DNA of 64,000 bases from Rhodococcus sp. P-2 (GCF_016598535.1 NZ_CP066779.1:1116001-1180000); one strand, 5' to 3'; positions 39,180-47,800 are shown, numbered from the stretch's first letter. Numbers and translations: made by a program. Notes: a model not told the origin generated them from the letters alone.

Positions 39180-40007
39180 ATGGCCAAGCGCGCCAAGTTC
39201 GTGAAACCGGCCTCACGCAGCATCGTGTCGGCGCAGGTCGTGGCGAACAAACGTATAAGCCCCAGCTTCATCCGAGTGACCATCGCCGGCGAAGAACTGT
39301 CCACCATCGCACCGATGGGTGCCGATCAGTGGTTCCGCATGTTCATCCCACAGGTCGGCCAGAGTGAACTCCGATTGCCGAGCGCGGCAAGCAATCTCTG
39401 GTACGCGCAGTACCTGTTGATGTCCAAGGACACGCGACCCGTCGTGCGCAACTACACGATTCGCGCCTACCGTGCTGCCGGAGCAGGCCTCTTCGGCGAG
39501 ACCACGGAGATCGACATCGACTTCGCCTACCACGGCGACATCGGTCCGGCATCCGCGTGGGCGGACACCGCGTCGGCCGGCGACAAGGTCGCGCTGCTGG
39601 ACGAAGGCTGCATCTACAACCCCACACCCGAGGCCAAGTGGCAACTGCTCGTCGGCGACGAGAGTGCGCTCCCAGCGATCATCGGCATTCTGGAAACCGC
39701 GCCAGCAGATCTGCGTGCCGAGGTCTTCGTCGAGATTCCGAACATCGAAGACAAGCAAGACATTCCGGAGCTGGCGAACGTCAACGTTCACTGGCTCGTT
39801 CGCGAGGACGAACATGCGACGCCGGGTGTTCTCACGCTCGAAACCGTCCGCGCTGCCGAGCTGCCCGAGGGGCCGTCGTACACGTTTGTCGCCGGCGAAC
39901 AGGCTCTCACCACAGGGCTGCGTCGACATCTCGTGAACGACCGAAAGTTCGCCAAAACCGACATCACCTTCACCGGTTTCTGGCGTCACGGACATTCGGC
40001 TCACTGA
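39180..40007 (+). CDS. Siderophore-interacting protein (ferric-siderophore reductase family)
   Basis: 275 residues with the FAD-binding 9 domain (about 15-150, including SFIRVTIAGEELS and RPVVRNYTIRAYR) and the SIP C-terminal NADPH-like domain (WQLLVGDESALPAIIGILE, then YTFVAGEQALTTGLRRHLV). The final FTGFWRHG is the family end motif. ViuB-like proteins release iron from imported siderophores by reduction in the cytosol. AGGGAG lies nine bases before the ATG. The iron box immediately upstream supports iron-repressed expression. Confidence 0.92.
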   Translation: MAKRAKFVKPASRSIVSAQVVANKRISPSFIRVTIAGEELSTIAPMGADQWFRMFIPQVGQSELRLPSAASNLWYAQYLLMSKDTRPVVRNYTIRAYRAAGAGLFGETTEIDIDFAYHGDIGPASAWADTASAGDKVALLDEGCIYNPTPEAKWQLLVGDESALPAIIGILETAPADLRAEVFVEIPNIEDKQDIPELANVNVHWLVREDEHATPGVLTLETVRAAELPEGPSYTFVAGEQALTTGLRRHLVNDRKFAKTDITFTGFWRHGHSAH

Positions 40008-40020
40008 CAAAAGCACCGAC

Positions 40021-40063
40021 AACGACGAGTGGCCCGGGAGAAACTCCCAGGCCACTCGTCGTT
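40021..40063. terminator. Bidirectional terminator after the SIP gene
   Basis: A 14-bp stem (40021-40034 with 40050-40063) with an inner GGGAG/CTCCC pairing lies 14 bases after the SIP stop, followed by TTTT on the plus strand. The convergent DUF6918-like gene ends 10 bases further on. Confidence 0.88.
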
Positions 40064-40073
40064 TTACGTTCGC

Positions 40074-40535
40074 TTATGCAGCGTGCTTCTGGATCACATC
40101 GCCCAGACGCGGCAGAGCTGCAGTCACATGCTTCTTGGCCGAACCGCGCAGCTTCGAGTACATCGACTTGACGACAGCCTTGTCACTACCCTCGATGCGC
40201 TCGTCCGTCACCTCGAGGAGGGAATCGGCGACCGCGTCGCCGCGGGCACTGATGAAATCGGCGAAGCTGCCTTCACCGGAAGCCGAGAATTCCTGCCAGT
40301 ACGGCTCGAGCTTTGCCACGAAAGCCGGCAGAAGCGCGGTGACGGCGTCCGGCACGATGGACGGGCTCACCTTCTTGACCGCGCCGTAGCCACCCTTGAG
40401 AGCCAGCCCTGAGGCCCCCGACTTATCCGAAACCTCTGCGTCGATCAAGGTCTGCACGTCCGCGACGACCGCGGGAACCCGTGATTCCTCGAGCAGGGTT
40501 TCGTTCAGAGCTGCAACCACTTTCGATCCCTTCAT
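40074..40535 (-). CDS. DUF6918-like small protein, function unknown
   Basis: 153 residues, mostly helical. It begins MKGSKVVAALNETLLEESRV and contains KGGYGAVKKVSPSIVPDAV (about 48-66) and a C-terminal SMYSKLRGSAKKHVTAALPR. No signal peptide or TM helix. I recall this pattern from an actinobacterial DUF (DUF6918) without assigned function, and the name is given with caution. It lies between the SIP gene and menC; the gap to menC is 33 bases on the same strand, and transcription from the menC side is possible. Confidence 0.65.
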   Translation of the reverse strand: MKGSKVVAALNETLLEESRVPAVVADVQTLIDAEVSDKSGASGLALKGGYGAVKKVSPSIVPDAVTALLPAFVAKLEPYWQEFSASGEGSFADFISARGDAVADSLLEVTDERIEGSDKAVVKSMYSKLRGSAKKHVTAALPRLGDVIQKHAA

Positions 40536-40568
40536 TCTTCACTGATGTTCATCAGGTCGCGCCCGAGA

Positions 40569-41564
40569 CTATACGAAATTCGGCTGGTCTCTACTGCCGA
40601 GTATCCGATGGCAGCGCCTGGCGCGCTCCAACCACCAGTCGCGCCGGTCGGCGGGCGCCGCCAACGTCTCGAGCAGAACCGGATCAGGCTCGACGGCACC
40701 AACGGACAAAGCGCCGTCGGCGGCTGCTTCGGTGACCGCGACATCCCGGACGAACAAGCCACCCGTGCCGAGTCCACAGGCAAACGGAAGCGAGGGCAAG
40801 GCCGCCGCGGCCGCCAGTCCCGCGGACATCCCCACAGCCGTGTCCAGCGCACTCGAGACCACCACAGGTACCCCGTAGTCCGCCAGCTGCGCCGACAGCG
40901 CCACCACAGCACGCATCCCGCCCAGCGGCGGCACCTTCACGACGGCGACGTCCGCTCCCCCGGCTCGTACGACACGCAGCGGGTCCTCGGCACGGCGAAT
41001 GCTCTCGTCGGCAGCGATCCGCACACCGGTCCCCGCCGCGCGGACCCTGACCAGTTCCTCGACGCTTGCACACGGTTGCTCGGCGTATTCGAGTTCACCG
41101 TCTTCGGTGACGGCACGCAAAGCCGTGATCGCCTCGTCCACGCTCCAACCGCCGTTGGCGTCGACGCGCACGTTCGGGATGTGCCGACGCACCTCGTTCA
41201 CCCGGGCGACGTCCTGCGCCAACGTCTGTCCCTTCTCGGCGACCTTGACCTTGGCGGTCCGGGCCCCGGGGAAACGCTCCAACAATTGCGGAACGGCAGA
41301 CGCGTCGATCGCCGGAACGGTGGCGTTGACTGGCACTGCCGGACGAAGCGCAGGTGGTGGCCCCAGCCACGCCGCCTCGATCCCGGCGAGCAACCACTGC
41401 GACGCCTCGCCGTCGTCGTACTCGACGAAGGGGGCGAATTCTCCCCACCCGGCCGGGCCACGAACGAGCAGAGCCTCACGAGTCGTGATGCCGCGAAAGC
41501 GAACTCGCATCGGCAGCGCGAGCACCACGGCGTCCGCGATCAGATCGTCGAACGAGGGGAACAT
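40569..41564 (-). CDS. menC: o-Succinylbenzoate synthase
   Basis: 331 residues, the short actinobacterial MenC of the enolase superfamily. Expected catalytic residues are visible: KxK in TAKVKVAEKG, metal ligands in VRVDANGGW (Asp), EYAEQPC (Glu) and RIAADES (Asp), and the second Lys in VAVVKVPPLGG. It dehydrates SHCHC to o-succinylbenzoate. The ATG at 41564 lies one base after the stop of the hotdog thioesterase gene, so they form one operon. Confidence 0.93.
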   Translation of the reverse strand: MFPSFDDLIADAVVLALPMRVRFRGITTREALLVRGPAGWGEFAPFVEYDDGEASQWLLAGIEAAWLGPPPALRPAVPVNATVPAIDASAVPQLLERFPGARTAKVKVAEKGQTLAQDVARVNEVRRHIPNVRVDANGGWSVDEAITALRAVTEDGELEYAEQPCASVEELVRVRAAGTGVRIAADESIRRAEDPLRVVRAGGADVAVVKVPPLGGMRAVVALSAQLADYGVPVVVSSALDTAVGMSAGLAAAAALPSLPFACGLGTGGLFVRDVAVTEAAADGALSVGAVEPDPVLLETLAAPADRRDWWLERARRCHRILGSRDQPNFV

Positions 41565-41565
41565 G

Positions 41566-42210
41566 TCAGGGCTGTCCTGGAAGCAGTTCGATCATGAGCG
41601 CATCACCGTCGGCGAGGAGCTTGCCGTCGAGGTCGGTCAGGCGCGCGCTGACGAAGGTCTTGCGCCCCTCGACCCGATCCACCTTCCCTTCGATCACCAG
41701 TTGCGTGTTGAGCGGAGTGATCGCGCGGTAGTTGATGTGGAGGTAACCGGTCCGGGAGATCGGACGGCCACCCGCGTGGACCGTCATCCCGAAGATGTCG
41801 TCGAACAACAGGGGCAGTACACCGCCGTGAGCGGCGCCGTTGCCACCCAGGTGGTAGCGGCGGAAGACGCCGGTACTGCGGACTCCTTCGGTGTCGAACT
41901 TCTCGACCATCCACGGGAGCATGAGGAGGCTGCCGCGTCCGGGCAGTTGGATGTTCGAGCCCGCGGGTGACTTGCCCTCCGGCACCTCGTACGGCGTCAG
42001 CCGATCGGCAAGCTCTTCGGCTTGCGTGGCGATGTCAGCGAGTACGTCGTCGGGAACGTTGGTCGAGACCGCAAGGTCCTGCAACCTGCGCATAGCCTCG
42101 ACGAAACGCCCGAAGTCCGGACCTGCGGGAGTGTGCCGGAACCGCGGAAATCCGCCCCGGTTCTCACCGTCTGTGACGATCTCCGTGCCATCTGCGGTTT
42201 GTTCGCTCAT
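41566..42210 (-). CDS. PaaI-like hotdog-fold thioesterase (candidate DHNA-CoA hydrolase)
   Basis: 214 residues from ATG at 42210 (a GTG at 42219 adds three). The C-terminal half (about 105-214) is a 4HBT/PaaI hotdog with the helix segment GNGAAHGGVLPLLFDDIFGM and TGYLHINYRAITPLNT. The N-terminal half is a helical region (FGRFVEAMRRLQDLAV) found in related actinobacterial proteins. It is co-transcribed with menC and divergent from menB, so the CoA thioester made by MenB is a logical substrate. That role (MenI) is inference; a general acyl-CoA thioesterase is also possible. Confidence 0.8.
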   Translation of the reverse strand: MSEQTADGTEIVTDGENRGGFPRFRHTPAGPDFGRFVEAMRRLQDLAVSTNVPDDVLADIATQAEELADRLTPYEVPEGKSPAGSNIQLPGRGSLLMLPWMVEKFDTEGVRSTGVFRRYHLGGNGAAHGGVLPLLFDDIFGMTVHAGGRPISRTGYLHINYRAITPLNTQLVIEGKVDRVEGRKTFVSARLTDLDGKLLADGDALMIELLPGQP

Positions 42211-42284
42211 GACCTGCACGTTAGCGCGCCCGGGAACGTGTTCTACCTCAGGTATCCGTTAGACGCGCGACGCTTGCCTCTATC

Positions 42285-43187
42285 GTGGCTCAGGTGACCT
42301 TCAACCCGCAGCTCTGGCGCCCTGTCCCCGGATTCGAGAACCTCACCGACATCACGTACCACCGGCACGTCAGCCAAGGCACCGTTCGCGTCGCCTTCGA
42401 CCGACCGGAAGTACGTAATGCGTTCCGCCCGCACACCGTCGACGAGTTGTACCGGGCCCTCGATCACGCACGTATGACCTCCGACGTAGGCGCAGTGCTC
42501 CTCACCGGCAACGGACCGAGCGAGAAGGACGGCGGCTGGGCGTTCTGCTCCGGCGGAGACCAGCGCATCCGTGGTCGCAGCGGTTACCAGTACGCCGAAG
42601 GTGAGACGGCGGACACCGTCGACAAAGCACGCGCCGGACGCCTGCACATCCTCGAGGTCCAGCGACTGATCCGCTTCATGCCGAAGGTAGTCATCTGTCT
42701 GGTCAACGGCTGGGCTGCGGGCGGCGGCCACAGCCTGCACGTGGTGTGCGACCTGACGCTCGCCAGCCGCGAGCATGCGCGCTTCAAGCAGACCGACGCC
42801 GACGTCGGAAGCTTCGACGGCGGATACGGCAGCGCCTACCTGGCAAAGATGGTGGGCCAGAAGTTCGCCCGCGAGATCTTCTTCCTGGGTGAGACGTACA
42901 CCGCCGAGGAAATGCATCAGATGGGCGCCGTCAACAAGGTTGTCGACCACGCGGAACTCGAGAACGTCGCGATCGACTGGGCCGGCAAGATCAACGGCAA
43001 GTCGCCGCAGGCGCAGAGGATGCTCAAGTACGCATTCAACCTGCAGGACGACGGATTGGTCGGTCAGCAGCTGTTCGCCGGTGAGGCAACACGTTTGGCG
43101 TACATGACCGACGAGGCCGTCGAGGGTCGCGACTCGTTCCTCGAAAAGCGTGACCCCGACTGGTCACCATATCCCTGGTACTTCTGA
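42285..43187 (+). CDS. menB: 1,4-Dihydroxy-2-naphthoyl-CoA synthase
   Basis: 300 residues from GTG at 42285. It is a crotonase-fold enzyme with MenB-specific segments: VRVAFDRPEVRNAFRPHTVD, AFCSGGDQRIRGRSGYQY, FMPKVVICLVNGWAAGGGHS and DADVGSFDGGYGSAYLA. The C-terminal DPDWSPYPWYF is typical of MenB. It cyclises o-succinylbenzoyl-CoA to DHNA-CoA. The Asp/Gly pattern at DADVGSFDGG suggests the bicarbonate-independent or -dependent type cannot be settled by eye alone. Confidence 0.95.
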   Translation: MAQVTFNPQLWRPVPGFENLTDITYHRHVSQGTVRVAFDRPEVRNAFRPHTVDELYRALDHARMTSDVGAVLLTGNGPSEKDGGWAFCSGGDQRIRGRSGYQYAEGETADTVDKARAGRLHILEVQRLIRFMPKVVICLVNGWAAGGGHSLHVVCDLTLASREHARFKQTDADVGSFDGGYGSAYLAKMVGQKFAREIFFLGETYTAEEMHQMGAVNKVVDHAELENVAIDWAGKINGKSPQAQRMLKYAFNLQDDGLVGQQLFAGEATRLAYMTDEAVEGRDSFLEKRDPDWSPYPWYF

Positions 43188-43216
43188 GACAGTAGGTGTG
43201 AGACGGGAGGCCGGAC

Positions 43217-43606
43217 GTGGAGATTCTGAGTAGCCGTACCATATTGCGCCCGAGCGAGTACGAACGAACGCTGAGCTTCTACCGAGACACCCTCGGTCTG
43301 GCGATCGCTCGTGAATACCCCGGCGGCACAGTCTTCTTCGCCGGCCAAGGGCTGATCGAAGTCGCCGCCCACGGTGGCACCGGCGAGGGTGGGTTTCGCG
43401 GCGCGATCTGGCTCCAGGTCCGTGATCTCACTGCGGTGCAGACCGAACTGGTTCTCGCCGGAGTCAAGATCGCCCGCGAGGCGAGGCAGGAACCGTGGGG
43501 TCTGCACGAGATGTGGATCGCCGACCCCGACGGGACGCCGATCGTGATGGTGCAGATTCCCGAGGATCATCCGATCCGAAAAGATTCCCGGCCGCCGGCG
43601 GAATAG
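43217..43606 (+). CDS. VOC family protein downstream of menB
   Basis: 129 residues from GTG at 43217, with GGGAGG upstream and only 29 bases after menB, so probably co-transcribed. One VOC domain: ILRPSEYERTLSFYRDTLGL, then FFAGQGLIEVAAHGG, IWLQVRDLTAVQTEL and HEMWIADPDGTPIVMVQIP. It corresponds in position to Rv0546c of M. tuberculosis. The substrate is unknown. Confidence 0.87.
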   Translation: MEILSSRTILRPSEYERTLSFYRDTLGLAIAREYPGGTVFFAGQGLIEVAAHGGTGEGGFRGAIWLQVRDLTAVQTELVLAGVKIAREARQEPWGLHEMWIADPDGTPIVMVQIPEDHPIRKDSRPPAE

Positions 43607-43615
43607 TCGAGCAGC

Positions 43616-43655
43616 GACAGATGCCCGCCACGAACTTCCGTGGCGGGCATCTGTC
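43616..43655. terminator. Bidirectional terminator after menB-VOC
   Basis: A perfect 17-bp stem (43616-43632 with 43639-43655) has the loop AACTTC. It separates the menB transcript from the convergent ABC-transporter operon. The plus-strand follow-up is GGTTCTTC, only weakly T-rich. Confidence 0.87.
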
Positions 43656-43670
43656 GGTTCTTCGCAGAGA

Positions 43671-44036
43671 TCAGTTGCGCGTGCTCAGCGCCTGCGAGAT
43701 CTGATCTGTCTGGGCCTGGCCCTCGAGCAGTTGGCGAACCAACCACAGCCTCAGCACCTTTGCCACCGATGCGGCCAGGAAGAGCGCAGCACCGACCACT
43801 GTCAGGGCGAGGAAAACCACCGTGAGAATCTGGTACGACACCAGATCCCGTAGGTCCGAGAGCGTCAGCGAAGAGATGTAGACGACGAAGGCGCCGACCA
43901 CTCCGACGACCATGAGCACCAGGCCTGCGATGCGCGTCGCCGCGTCGCCGCCTGCCTGCTTCTTGTCCAGCTTCAACTCTGCGATGTTCTTCTTGAATTC
44001 CTCACGGCGATCTTCGGCGAGAGTAGTCATCGTCAT
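43671..44036 (-). CDS. Small membrane protein at the end of the liv-type operon
   Basis: 121 residues from ATG at 44036, which overlaps the LivF-like stop as ATGA; the frame open to 44432 is an overlap artefact. A basic/acidic N-terminus (RREEFKKNIAELKLDKKQ) is followed by two TM helices (about 36-55 and 68-92) and an amphipathic C-terminus (KVLRLWLVRQLLEGQAQTDQ). I recognise no family. Translational coupling to the ATPase suggests a function tied to the transporter. Confidence 0.72.
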   Translation of the reverse strand: MTMTTLAEDRREEFKKNIAELKLDKKQAGGDAATRIAGLVLMVVGVVGAFVVYISSLTLSDLRDLVSYQILTVVFLALTVVGAALFLAASVAKVLRLWLVRQLLEGQAQTDQISQALSTRN

Positions 44037-44791
44037 CCTCCTAGATAACTGGTAGAAAGTTCGTTTTCGATGTCGTGTGGATCGCCGGTCTTCACGACGC
44101 GTCCCTGCAACATCAGTGCGGCCGAGGTCGCGATGGGGAGCACCGCTCGTGCGAACTGCTCGGCAACCAGAATGGAAATGCCTTCGGCTGCAAGCGAGCC
44201 GACGACGTCGTACATCTGCGAGACGATTCGAGGTGCGAGACCCATCGACAGCTCGTCGAGCAGGAGCACCGTCGGGTGAGTGCCGAGTGCCCGAGACAGC
44301 GCCAGCATCTGCTGCTCGCCACCGGACATCGATCCCGCCAACTGACCACGCCGCTCCCCCAGGATCGGGAACCTGCCGTACGCAACCTCTTCGAGTTCGG
44401 CCAAGCCGACGCCCGTTCCGGTCGCGATCCACAGATTTTCCCGCACAGTGAGGTTGGCGAAGATCCCGCGTCCCTCGGGGATGGAGCAGACCCCCAGCCG
44501 AGCCAACTCCGAAGGCTCGACGCCGTTCACGACCTGGCCCGCGAGCCGGAACTCGCCGCGGGTGACCGGAAGGACACCCGAGCAGATCTTGAGCGTCGAC
44601 GTCTTACCACCACCGTTGGGTCCGAGTAGCGCCACCACGGCGCCGGGTTCGAGAACCAGATCGACCCCGTGCAGAACCTCGATGGATCCGTAACCGGCAC
44701 GGACACCGGAGAGTTCGAGCAGCGGTTCGGGGCGGTCGGCGCCGCGTAATCCCTCGCCGATTTTCGCCTCGCCAATTTTCGCTGAGGTCAT
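44033..44791 (-). CDS. Branched-chain amino-acid-type ABC transporter ATPase (LivF-like)
   Basis: 252 residues. Walker A is GPNGGGKT (about 58-65, with Gly where many have Ala), the signature is MSGGEQQMLALSRAL (about 153-167), Walker B is VLLLDELSMGLAP and PEGRGIFANLTVRENL is the LivF-specific Q-loop region. The Walker-B-following residues read DELSMG, as in LivF. The first 12 residues contain a repeated AKIGE motif. It overlaps the LivG-like gene as ATGA. The true substrate may be other than Leu/Ile/Val. Confidence 0.92.
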   Translation of the reverse strand: MTSAKIGEAKIGEGLRGADRPEPLLELSGVRAGYGSIEVLHGVDLVLEPGAVVALLGPNGGGKTSTLKICSGVLPVTRGEFRLAGQVVNGVEPSELARLGVCSIPEGRGIFANLTVRENLWIATGTGVGLAELEEVAYGRFPILGERRGQLAGSMSGGEQQMLALSRALGTHPTVLLLDELSMGLAPRIVSQMYDVVGSLAAEGISILVAEQFARAVLPIATSAALMLQGRVVKTGDPHDIENELSTSYLGG

Positions 44792-45531
44792 ACTGCCTCC
44801 TCCTCGGTCCCGATGTAGGCCGCGATCACTTCCGGATCCGTCCGGATCTTCTCCGGATCACCCGAGGCGAGGACTGCGCCGTAGTCCAGTACGTGGATGG
44901 TCGAGCACACCTTCATCACCAGTGGAATGTCGTGCTCGACCAGACAGATTCCGAGTCCCCCCGCTGCCAGTTCGGTGAGCATCTCGGCAAAGACCTCGGT
45001 TTCCTGCTCGGTCTGACCCGAGGCCGGTTCGTCGAGCAGAAGCACTCGCGGGTCGGTCATGAGGGCTCGCGCAACTTCGACGACGCGAGCGCGTCCGGTG
45101 GGGATGTCTGCGACGTCCTTGTCCGCGACATCCGTCAGCCCGGTCAGCTCCAGCAGACGATCTGTCTCGCTGTCCACGTCGATCTTGTTGCGGCCGTTCG
45201 CCTTGTGGATGTCGCCGGCGACGCGCAGGTTGTCACGCACCGACAGCGAGACGAACAGTTCGAGCCGCTGGAATGTACGTGCCAGCCCGCGACCTGCCCG
45301 CTTGTGCGGTGGCAGCTTCGTCACGTCGACGCCGCCGAGAAACACCTGACCGGAGGTGGGTTTCTGCAGCCCGGTGATGGTGTTGAAGAGCGTCGTTTTG
45401 CCGGCGCCGTTCGGTCCGATCAGTCCGGTCACGGTTCCGGGTTGCACGGTGAGCGAAACGTCCTTGACCGCGACGTGCCCGCCGAAACGAACACTCACAC
45501 CGCGTGTTTCGAGTAGTGGTGCATCAGACAT
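44788..45531 (-). CDS. Branched-chain amino-acid-type ABC transporter ATPase (LivG-like)
   Basis: 247 residues. Walker A is GPNGAGKTTLFN (about 37-48) and the Liv-type insert GLARTFQRLELFVSLSVRDN follows. The signature region is unusual: in place of LSGGQQ it reads DIPTGRARVVEVARAL (about 149-164), so the usual LSGG is replaced by IPTG. Walker B is VLLLDEPASGQT, where LivG normally has PAAGLN. His switch is VEHD. Two such deviations in one ATPase may indicate an asymmetric ATPase pair with one degenerate site. ATG overlaps the permease stop by eight bases. Confidence 0.9.
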   Translation of the reverse strand: MSDAPLLETRGVSVRFGGHVAVKDVSLTVQPGTVTGLIGPNGAGKTTLFNTITGLQKPTSGQVFLGGVDVTKLPPHKRAGRGLARTFQRLELFVSLSVRDNLRVAGDIHKANGRNKIDVDSETDRLLELTGLTDVADKDVADIPTGRARVVEVARALMTDPRVLLLDEPASGQTEQETEVFAEMLTELAAGGLGICLVEHDIPLVMKVCSTIHVLDYGAVLASGDPEKIRTDPEVIAAYIGTEEEAV

Positions 45532-47782
45532 GGGCGGTCAACTCCTTCCGCGAGCTGCCCTGGTACTGAGGAAGCCTCAGTTCGCGGTCGATCTCGTCAC
45601 GGATCTCGGGGCTGTACGGGACGTCGATCCCGACGTCCTCGGGGACGACTGTTGCCTTGGCGGCCAGTTCTTCCGTGGTGAGAACCGCACGGGGCATCAC
45701 CATCTCACCGATCACCGGCAGCATGAACACCACTGCGATCGTGATGGACGCGAACCACCAGTTGCCCAAAACGCCGGTCAGAGCAAGGACGTAGGTCAGC
45801 AGAACGACCGCGCCGCCGCCGATCAGAACCGGCTTGGCATCGGCGAGCCGTCGGTAGCCCTCGATCACGCTGTGCACGGTGCCACTGGGGTTCGCGCCGA
45901 CACCGATACCGATCAGCGCCGGGCTCACCGCGGCGATGTTGCCGAAGAGCAGCCACATTCCCTCCAACTCCGGTTGCGCCGAAGCCAGATTGGTGAACGA
46001 GACCATGATGACGGCAAAACCGATTCCGGCCATGAGCCCACCGAACAGTGCGCCGGTGACGTATCCGATTCCTGCGACGACGGTCAGCATGAGCAGCGAG
46101 AGGCTGACCATGATGGCAAAGCTCTCACCCGAGACCGAACCCATCGCACTCGACATCAGAATGCCGCCAAGTCCGGCGATCCCCGAAGAGATCATGAAGA
46201 CGCTCAGCTTGAGCCGAACCAGGCTCTGGCCGAGCATGGCCGAACCGGCCGGGCTGTCCTTCATCGCAGCGAGTCGGCGCCCGTAACCGCTGTTACGCAA
46301 CGCGATGACGCCGACGCCGAGTACCGAGAACAGGGCGGTCACGGTCATCAGGAACACCGTCTCGTTGCTCAGATCGAGCGGGCCGATTTTCAGCGGCGGG
46401 AGGGCGATGTTGCCGTCCTTGAACAGCGAGTACTTCATGCCGAACATCTCGTGTTCGGTGGTGTCACGAAGAACCATGTTGGAGAGGAACACTCCGAAGG
46501 CCATGGTTGCAAGCGCAAGATACAGCCCTCTCAGCCGCAGCGCCGGCAGGGCGACGAGGCCGCCGATGACTGCGGTGACCAGGACTCCGACGACGATGCC
46601 CCACAGGTTGAGGTGCGCAGCCAACCCGGAACCGGAGATCCCGAAGTGAAAGGCCACGATGGTGGCGATAGCACCGAAAGATACCGGCGCCAAGTTCAAC
46701 TCACCCGCGTAGCCGGTGAGGAGTGTGAGCGAGAGCGCGATGATCGCGAACGTCATTCCGATGGTCAGTGTTGTGACGGCGGACGTCACCATCAGCAGAC
46801 GGATCAGGTACACGATGACGATCAGCGCCACGCCCCAGACGACGGCCTTGCGCACGCTCGGCACGTGGTAGCGCTCACGGGTACGAGTGACCGCACCGCG
46901 AAGCCGGTCCTGAGGTAGGACGATGAGTACGACGAACAGCGCGATCATCGGCAGGGAGACACGGAAGTTCGATGTCCAACTCCAACTGGTCGGGAAGTAC
47001 GCCAACACGTACGTACCGGCAAGGCCGAGAACCACGGCGCCGACAAACGTGCGCGGAATGCTGCGCAACCGGCCGAACATGGCCGCGGCAAACGCGTCGA
47101 TCACCAAGAGCGTCAACATGTTCGCCTCGAGTGTGCCGCCGCTGATCGGGGTGATCAGGATGCCGGCGAGCACTGCGAGCGTCGAACCCATCGCCCAGGA
47201 CAGTGCCGCGAGACGCTCCGGGTTGTGGCCGTTGAGGCGCAGTAGTTCCGGATCGTCGACGACGCCGCGCATCGCAACACCGGCGCGGGTGCGTGTGAAA
47301 AGAACCCGCAGGCCGACTGCGATTGCGATCGCAACGAGGATGCAGATCAACTCGTGGTAGCGGATGCTCGCTCCGAACACCGTGATCTTGGACTGGTCCC
47401 CGAAGAACATCTGCATCGTTCGGGCGGTCTCGGGATGCCAGAACCAATGCGAAATCGAGAGCATCCCGAGCAGGATCGAGACCGTCACAACGATTTTGGT
47501 GACCTCGGCAGTATCGCGCAGGCCCTTCATGATCAGGACGTAGAGCCCGAGACCCATCAGTGGCCCGACGAGGACCAGTGAAATCAGCAAGGCGACGACG
47601 GTGGGAAGTTCCCAGCCGTAGCGCAACTGCCAGTAGATGAACGCACCGAGCATTGCCTGTGCACCGTGCGCGAAGTTGAAGATGCCTGACGTGTTGTACG
47701 TGAGCACCAACCCGGAGGCGGCGATCGCGTACACCGACCCCAGGACCAGGCCCAGGATCGTGAAAGTGACAAAAGTGTTCAT
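45524..47782 (-). CDS. Fused LivH-LivM-type ABC permease
   Basis: 752 residues, whereas LivH and LivM are usually separate proteins of about 300 and 320-420. Residues 1-300 are LivH-like (GSVYAIAASGLVLTYNTSGI, FNFAHGAQAMLGA, GVAMRGVVDDPELLRLNG). Residues 315-640 are LivM-like (TFAIIALSLTLLTGYAGELN, ALPALRLRGLYLALATMAFG, RRLAAMKDSPAGSAMLGQS). The last 110 residues add two TM helices and a cytoplasmic tail, PYSPEIRDEIDRELRLPQYQ. Both permease halves look intact, so one polypeptide may replace the heterodimer. It is 61 bases downstream of the substrate-binding protein, across a hairpin. Confidence 0.92.
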   Translation of the reverse strand: MNTFVTFTILGLVLGSVYAIAASGLVLTYNTSGIFNFAHGAQAMLGAFIYWQLRYGWELPTVVALLISLVLVGPLMGLGLYVLIMKGLRDTAEVTKIVVTVSILLGMLSISHWFWHPETARTMQMFFGDQSKITVFGASIRYHELICILVAIAIAVGLRVLFTRTRAGVAMRGVVDDPELLRLNGHNPERLAALSWAMGSTLAVLAGILITPISGGTLEANMLTLLVIDAFAAAMFGRLRSIPRTFVGAVVLGLAGTYVLAYFPTSWSWTSNFRVSLPMIALFVVLIVLPQDRLRGAVTRTRERYHVPSVRKAVVWGVALIVIVYLIRLLMVTSAVTTLTIGMTFAIIALSLTLLTGYAGELNLAPVSFGAIATIVAFHFGISGSGLAAHLNLWGIVVGVLVTAVIGGLVALPALRLRGLYLALATMAFGVFLSNMVLRDTTEHEMFGMKYSLFKDGNIALPPLKIGPLDLSNETVFLMTVTALFSVLGVGVIALRNSGYGRRLAAMKDSPAGSAMLGQSLVRLKLSVFMISSGIAGLGGILMSSAMGSVSGESFAIMVSLSLLMLTVVAGIGYVTGALFGGLMAGIGFAVIMVSFTNLASAQPELEGMWLLFGNIAAVSPALIGIGVGANPSGTVHSVIEGYRRLADAKPVLIGGGAVVLLTYVLALTGVLGNWWFASITIAVVFMLPVIGEMVMPRAVLTTEELAAKATVVPEDVGIDVPYSPEIRDEIDRELRLPQYQGSSRKELTAHV

Positions 47783-47800
47783 GGCTGAACCCTCGTTAGG

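Noticed and set aside
45356-46918. Plus-strand frame of 520 codons opposite the permease gene
   Set aside because: His/Asp/Gln/Arg-rich product typical of an antisense shadow of a membrane-protein gene; no SD.
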